This document shows positions 5,178 to 7,906 of a stretch of DNA of 7,906 nucleotides, one piece after another. The DNA lies in assembly GCA_005879045.1 (NCBI GenBank), contig VBLV01000003.1, positions 1 through 7,906 of the forward strand. The letters are read 5' to 3'. The position numbers and the translations under genes are program-made. Numbering within the stretch: position 1 is the first letter of the stretch; each line of letters begins with the position of its first letter. The stretch comes from Methanobacteriota archaeon. Its GTDB lineage: Archaea > Thermoplasmatota > Thermoplasmata > RBG-16-68-12. The notes beneath the pieces were generated by a model that had not been told where the DNA came from, searched no databases, and saw only the letters and a list, made by a program, of their open reading frames with translations.

Positions 5178-5711
5178 TTGCCCCCTAGCAGCAGCGTCAC
5201 CCGTACGATCCGCATCGAGAGGGATGTCGACGACTTCCTCCGCAAGTTTGGGGAGCGGGAGGGGGTCAGCGTGAATCTCCTGGTCAACAAGGCCATCCGA
5301 CGGCTGGTGGAGTGGGACATCTACGCGGAGAAGTTCGGTCTCGTCGCGCTCCCGAGCTCCCTCATCGAGCGGATGATGGAGCGCCTCTCGGATGACGAGG
5401 CGTCGGAGCTCGGACGATGGGTCGGACAAAATCTCATCCCCGAGTTCATCACATTCTGGTTCAAGGAAGTGAGTCTTCAAGCGATGGTCATCGGCTTCCC
5501 CCGCCTCCAGTCCCGGTACGGCCGGGCGTTCGAATATGAAGAACACGTCGACGGCGGCAAGTGGACGATCATCCTCAAACACAGTGCCGGCTCGAAGTGG
5601 TCCGTCTACTACGAAGCCTTGTTGAAGATCGCGTTCCGCGACATGCTGCAGACGGATCTCCTGATCGAGAAGACCGACAATCAAGTGGTCGCGCGGTTTT
5701 CCATCAAGTGA
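5178..5711 (+). CDS. Ribbon-helix-helix protein fused to a conserved unknown domain, copy 2
   Basis: This 177-residue protein is collinear with the gene at 4563-5099. By hand, about 92 of 177 positions are identical without a gap until the last residue. The ribbon-helix-helix unit is residues 6-47 (SVTRTIRIERDVDDFLRKFG, then SVNLLVNKAIRRLVEWD). The second domain keeps EKFGLVALPS, DDEASELGRW, EFITFWFKEV, RYGRAFEYEE, TIILKHSAGSKWS and EKTDNQVVARF. The best-kept block is ITFWFKEV. Divergence is greatest in helix A and the DNA-contact strand flanks, so the copies may bind different sites or ligands, or form a heterodimer. The start is TTG with a strong GGAGG. The 78-base gap to copy 1 has its own possible promoter. 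The gene ends 34 bases from the convergent KaiC operon. Confidence 0.88.
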   Translation: MPPSSSVTRTIRIERDVDDFLRKFGEREGVSVNLLVNKAIRRLVEWDIYAEKFGLVALPSSLIERMMERLSDDEASELGRWVGQNLIPEFITFWFKEVSLQAMVIGFPRLQSRYGRAFEYEEHVDGGKWTIILKHSAGSKWSVYYEALLKIAFRDMLQTDLLIEKTDNQVVARFSIK

Positions 5712-5723
5712 CCTCACGCGATC

Positions 5724-5737
5724 GTTTGGACCGTTAG
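5724..5737 (+). repeat. Copy of the GTTTGGAC...GTTAG sequence downstream of the paralogue pair
   Basis: GTTTGGACCGTTAG here matches GTTTGGACGGGTTAG at 4459-4473 except for one substitution and one missing base. The two copies flank the ribbon-helix-helix pair in the same orientation. This copy lies in the 34-base convergent gap before the KaiC operon. Confidence 0.3.
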
Positions 5738-5745
5738 ACGCCGAG

Positions 5746-6027
5746 TCACTTGTGGCCGAGACTGGACAGGGCCTTCTTCTCGATCGCTTCCGCGAGCCAT
5801 CCCATCGTCTGTCGAAGGCCGAAGCAGACGCGGTCGAGCTCGCTGGTCCCGGTGTCCGCCTTCGGGTTCTTGGCCAGCATCATCGCCTTGACGACCGCGG
5901 AGTTTTGTTTCCCGAAGAAGTCTTCGAAGGCCCTCCAGTACGCGGCCTGGTACATCTTGTTGTCTTTCAGCCCCATCGGTCCGGCCAGGTGTACCACGAA
6001 CACTCCCCCGAACGGTGGCCCGTTCAC
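5746..6027 (-). CDS. 93-residue protein coupled to the KaiC-like ATPase, function unknown
   Basis: The GTG at 6025-6027 overlaps the TGA of the KaiC-like gene as GTGA, and the DNA just before it reads GGGACGGAG, so coupled translation is likely. The product has 93 residues. The first 20 (MNGPPFGGVFVVHLAGPMGL) are Gly/Pro-rich and mildly hydrophobic, too short for a confident membrane segment. The rest is probably helical, with aromatic patches (MYQAAYWRAFEDFFGKQ, RQTMGWLAEAIEKKALSSLG) and one Cys (C68). I recognise no family. A downstream start at the in-frame ATG of GPMGL (residue 18) is possible. A small helical protein last in a KaiC operon could be a partner or adaptor of the ATPase; that rests only on gene order. 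Confidence 0.75.
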   Translation of the reverse strand: MNGPPFGGVFVVHLAGPMGLKDNKMYQAAYWRAFEDFFGKQNSAVVKAMMLAKNPKADTGTSELDRVCFGLRQTMGWLAEAIEKKALSSLGHK

Positions 6028-6797
6028 CTCCGTCCCGGGATGTGTGGCATCCTAACCGTGATTCCGCGGTTGCCGATCTCGATCGGAATTGGTCCCATTT
6101 GGTGGTTCGTCCCCCTCATCTTCGTGATTTCGACGTAACGGACGCGCGCATCCCCCGCCACCGGCACCAGATGGAAATGGACGACGCCGTCCGCGATGAA
6201 TTCCTGCATCCCGGGGTTCGGGTTGTCGTCCCCGAGGAGGCCCGGCGCGCTCTCCGTGATCATGAGGGTCGTGCAGCCGGCACCCCCGATGATCTTCCCG
6301 AGCAGCATGTGGGTGAACACGCGGATGTCGCCTTGGGTGCCGAACGCCTGGGACATCGCGGTGAAGGAGTCGATGACCAACCGGACGATGCCCGCCTCGT
6401 CGATGTTGCGCACGATTTCCTCCCAGATCGCCGGCAGGCCCTCCGCGCTCAGCGTCGGCATCTCGAGGAACCGGAACAGATCTTTCTTCTCCAGCGGCAG
6501 CAGGTCGAGGCCGAGCCGGTTCATGTTCCGGAAATACGCCTTGCGCCCCTCCAGCATGGAGACGTACATCCCAGGCTCCCCGCTTTCGCGGGCCCCCTGG
6601 TAGAGGAACTGCGAGCCGAAAATCGTCTTCCCGGTCCCCGGTCGGCCCGCCAGGGTGATCAGGCTCCCCGTCGGGAAGCCGCCCTCGAGCAGTTCATCGA
6701 GCCCTGGAATCCCCGTCGACACCCGCGCATCCGGGTCCGGCGTCGTCCGGACCACGGGGTCCGACGTGGGCCGGACGAGGACCTTCTCCGCCATCAT
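6024..6797 (-). CDS. KaiC-like RecA-superfamily ATPase, single domain
   Basis: The 257 residues form one KaiC-type RecA domain. RVSTGIPGLDELLEGGFPTG (25-44) is the KaiC entry motif. GRPGTGKT (51-58) is an intact Walker A. MYVSMLEGRKAY (77-88) occupies the catalytic-glutamate strand but has one Glu where KaiC has two. VRLVIDSF (138-145) is Walker B with D143. EFIADGVVHFHL (199-210) and VEITKMRGTNHQMGP (222-236) are the C-terminal KaiC signatures. ATP binding and probably hydrolysis are expected. In archaea such proteins are mostly uncharacterised and are thought to act in signalling; it is not a circadian KaiC by context, as no kaiA or kaiB is visible. The start is ATG at 6797 (ATGATG), overlapping the upstream TGA, with AAGGGGG upstream. 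Confidence 0.93.
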   Translation of the reverse strand: MMAEKVLVRPTSDPVVRTTPDPDARVSTGIPGLDELLEGGFPTGSLITLAGRPGTGKTIFGSQFLYQGARESGEPGMYVSMLEGRKAYFRNMNRLGLDLLPLEKKDLFRFLEMPTLSAEGLPAIWEEIVRNIDEAGIVRLVIDSFTAMSQAFGTQGDIRVFTHMLLGKIIGGAGCTTLMITESAPGLLGDDNPNPGMQEFIADGVVHFHLVPVAGDARVRYVEITKMRGTNHQMGPIPIEIGNRGITVRMPHIPGRR

Positions 6798-7906
6798 GCG
6801 GCCCCCTTCTTGGACCGAGTCAGAGAGGTCATCACGGTTTCGAAGAAGTCTGCGCGCACCTCGTGACGTCGACCTGGGAACGTCACCGATGGGGGCCGCT
6901 CTTTCTCGACGCCCGCGTCCGCGCTCAACGAGATGTCTTCGAGCGGGATCAGCTCGAACTCCGGGTAGCCGTGCCCGAAGGTGAACTGCAGGGCATAGAA
7001 GCCGGTCCGGGGCTTCACGCCATAAAGGATCAGCGTACCCCAGCGTTGGCTCAGGACGAGATGGATCTGGGAGATGTTGGCGACCTTCTGCGTCAGCGCC
7101 AAGTTGGGTCGCGCCACGATCGACTGGATGTCCTTGTTCACCGCGGCCCGCGACGCGACCGTCGCAAGGAAGTTCATGACCCCTTGTCCGTAGAAATTCT
7201 CAACGGTGTCGAGCGCCATCAGCATCCAGATCGTCTTTCCCTCGGCCTTGTAGGCGCTGTACGTCCCGAGCCACTTGTCGAAGTCCTCCGTGGGATTCAG
7301 GGAGAACTTGATCGCCACCGGGTCATCGACCTTGTCCGTCGTGAAGACGCGCATGTTCGCGTTGTACACGTCTTCCGGCATGAACTGGGTCGCGAACAGA
7401 CGGGCGCGGGTGGGATCGTAGTCGCTGTACGGGAACGCCATGACCGCGTTGTTCGTCGCCAAGAAGTTCAACAGAGCGGTGAGAGGCACGTAGATTTGGG
7501 CTTCGAACGGGACGTCTCCGCGGATCTCCAGGAGGACGGTCGAGCCCCGTGGCACGCCGCCCCCGAGGAGGGCATCGATGTCGCGGCTCCCGGTGGACAT
7601 GTGGGTGGCCGTGTTCTCCAACGGCCGGAACATCGAGGTCCGTTCGGGCAACGTGAAGGCGAATGGCTCGAGGTACCGGAGGCGACCTCCGGCGAGCGTG
7701 AAGAGATACCGCTCCTGTCGGATCGGCACCCCCCTCAACTTGCGAAATTCGAGTTCGCGGACCCTCCGGTCGTCCGTGACTCGTTGGTGGAGGACCAGGA
7801 TGGCCTCCGCGAGTTGGTCCAATGTGCTGTTCGTCTCCGGATGTTCGCTGACGAGGACCATCCGCGCGCCGGTGTCCTCGAGGACGGCCATCAAGGACTG
7901 TTCGAC
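6794..7906 (-). CDS. Tandem KaiC-like protein with a P-loop-less second domain (N-terminus outside window)
   Basis: The frame is open to the right edge, so the start is missing; 370 residues are visible. Visible residues 1-80 are the end of a first KaiC-type domain: RMVLVSEHPET, LDQLAEAILVL, RRVRELEFRKLRG (the KMRG-type signature) and YLFTLAGGRLRYLEPF. A second domain starts at about 100 with the KaiC entry motif MSTGSRDIDALLGGGVPRGS. Its P-loop position reads VLLEIRGDVPFEAQIYV, without G-x4-GK-T, so it should not bind nucleotide normally. IWMLMALDT (227-234) holds the Walker B position with an Asp. The tail (ADFFETVMTSLTRSKKGAA) is short. Whether the first domain has a working Walker A cannot be seen. 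The TTG or ATG at 7889-7894 is not the real start. The gene overlaps the next as ATGA, so both products probably act together. Confidence 0.88.
   Translation of the reverse strand, partial: VEQSLMAVLEDTGARMVLVSEHPETNSTLDQLAEAILVLHQRVTDDRRVRELEFRKLRGVPIRQERYLFTLAGGRLRYLEPFAFTLPERTSMFRPLENTATHMSTGSRDIDALLGGGVPRGSTVLLEIRGDVPFEAQIYVPLTALLNFLATNNAVMAFPYSDYDPTRARLFATQFMPEDVYNANMRVFTTDKVDDPVAIKFSLNPTEDFDKWLGTYSAYKAEGKTIWMLMALDTVENFYGQGVMNFLATVASRAAVNKDIQSIVARPNLALTQKVANISQIHLVLSQRWGTLILYGVKPRTGFYALQFTFGHGYPEFELIPLEDISLSADAGVEKERPPSVTFPGRRHEVRADFFETVMTSLTRSKKGAA

Noticed and set aside
4563..5711. Toxin-antitoxin system, suggested by the ribbon-helix-helix domains
   Set aside because: Both proteins have the same two-domain layout and about 178 residues, and no short toxin-like partner is adjacent, so paralogous regulators fit better.
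6015..6866. Open plus-strand frame of about 280 codons opposite the KaiC-like gene
   Set aside because: It is antisense to intact Walker motifs and KaiC signatures; its product is an Arg/His/Asp/Pro-rich shadow.
6024..7906. Circadian kai locus or gas-vesicle/archaellum cluster
   Set aside because: No kaiA or kaiB, gvp structural or archaellum gene is visible; KaiC-type domains are widespread in archaea outside those systems.

Overview
The window looks like archaeal chromosome, GC-rich, most probably from a Thermoplasmata-type or related euryarchaeote. The best evidence is a complete archaeal transcription factor S (transcript-cleavage factor, 683-997), two KaiC/RecA-family ATPase genes in one operon (6024-7906), a DPM1-like dolichol-phosphate-type glycosyltransferase, a family of ribbon-helix-helix fusion proteins, TATA-like boxes at archaeal spacing, and a mixture of near-leaderless and Shine-Dalgarno-led genes. 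No bacterial -35/-10 promoters, tRNA, rRNA, CRISPR array or transposase was seen. The lineage is an inference.

Layout. 1-343 (+) is the end of a RimJ/RimL-like GNAT acetyltransferase cut by the window edge. About 381-657 (+) holds what looks like a small broken gene: coding-like sequence that changes frame twice and lacks a normal start. A minus-strand block follows: cupin (2320-2673), a three-helix membrane protein with a long charged tail (1044-2186) and TFS (683-997), each with its own TATA-like element. A small two-CBS-domain protein (2730-3161, +) is divergent from the cupin gene. A glycosyltransferase (3403-4398, -) overlaps by ATGA a tiny Cys-rich protein (3245-3406, -).

Divergent from the glycosyltransferase is a tandem pair of paralogous genes (4563-5099 and 5178-5711, +), each an N-terminal ribbon-helix-helix DNA-binding domain joined to a shared domain of about 125 residues. 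The DNA in front of the pair carries short helically spaced repeats that could be operators. Last is a tightly overlapping minus-strand operon, read from the right edge: a tandem KaiC-like protein whose second domain has lost its P-loop (6794-7906, N-terminus outside the window), an intact single-domain KaiC-like ATPase (6024-6797), and a 93-residue protein of unknown function (5746-6027). Both junctions are 4-base overlaps.

The most interesting parts are (a) the KaiC operon, pairing a competent ATPase with a partner carrying a dead P-loop and a small unknown protein, and (b) the duplicated ribbon-helix-helix/sensor-like pair lying convergently next to it. A regulatory link between the two is speculation.
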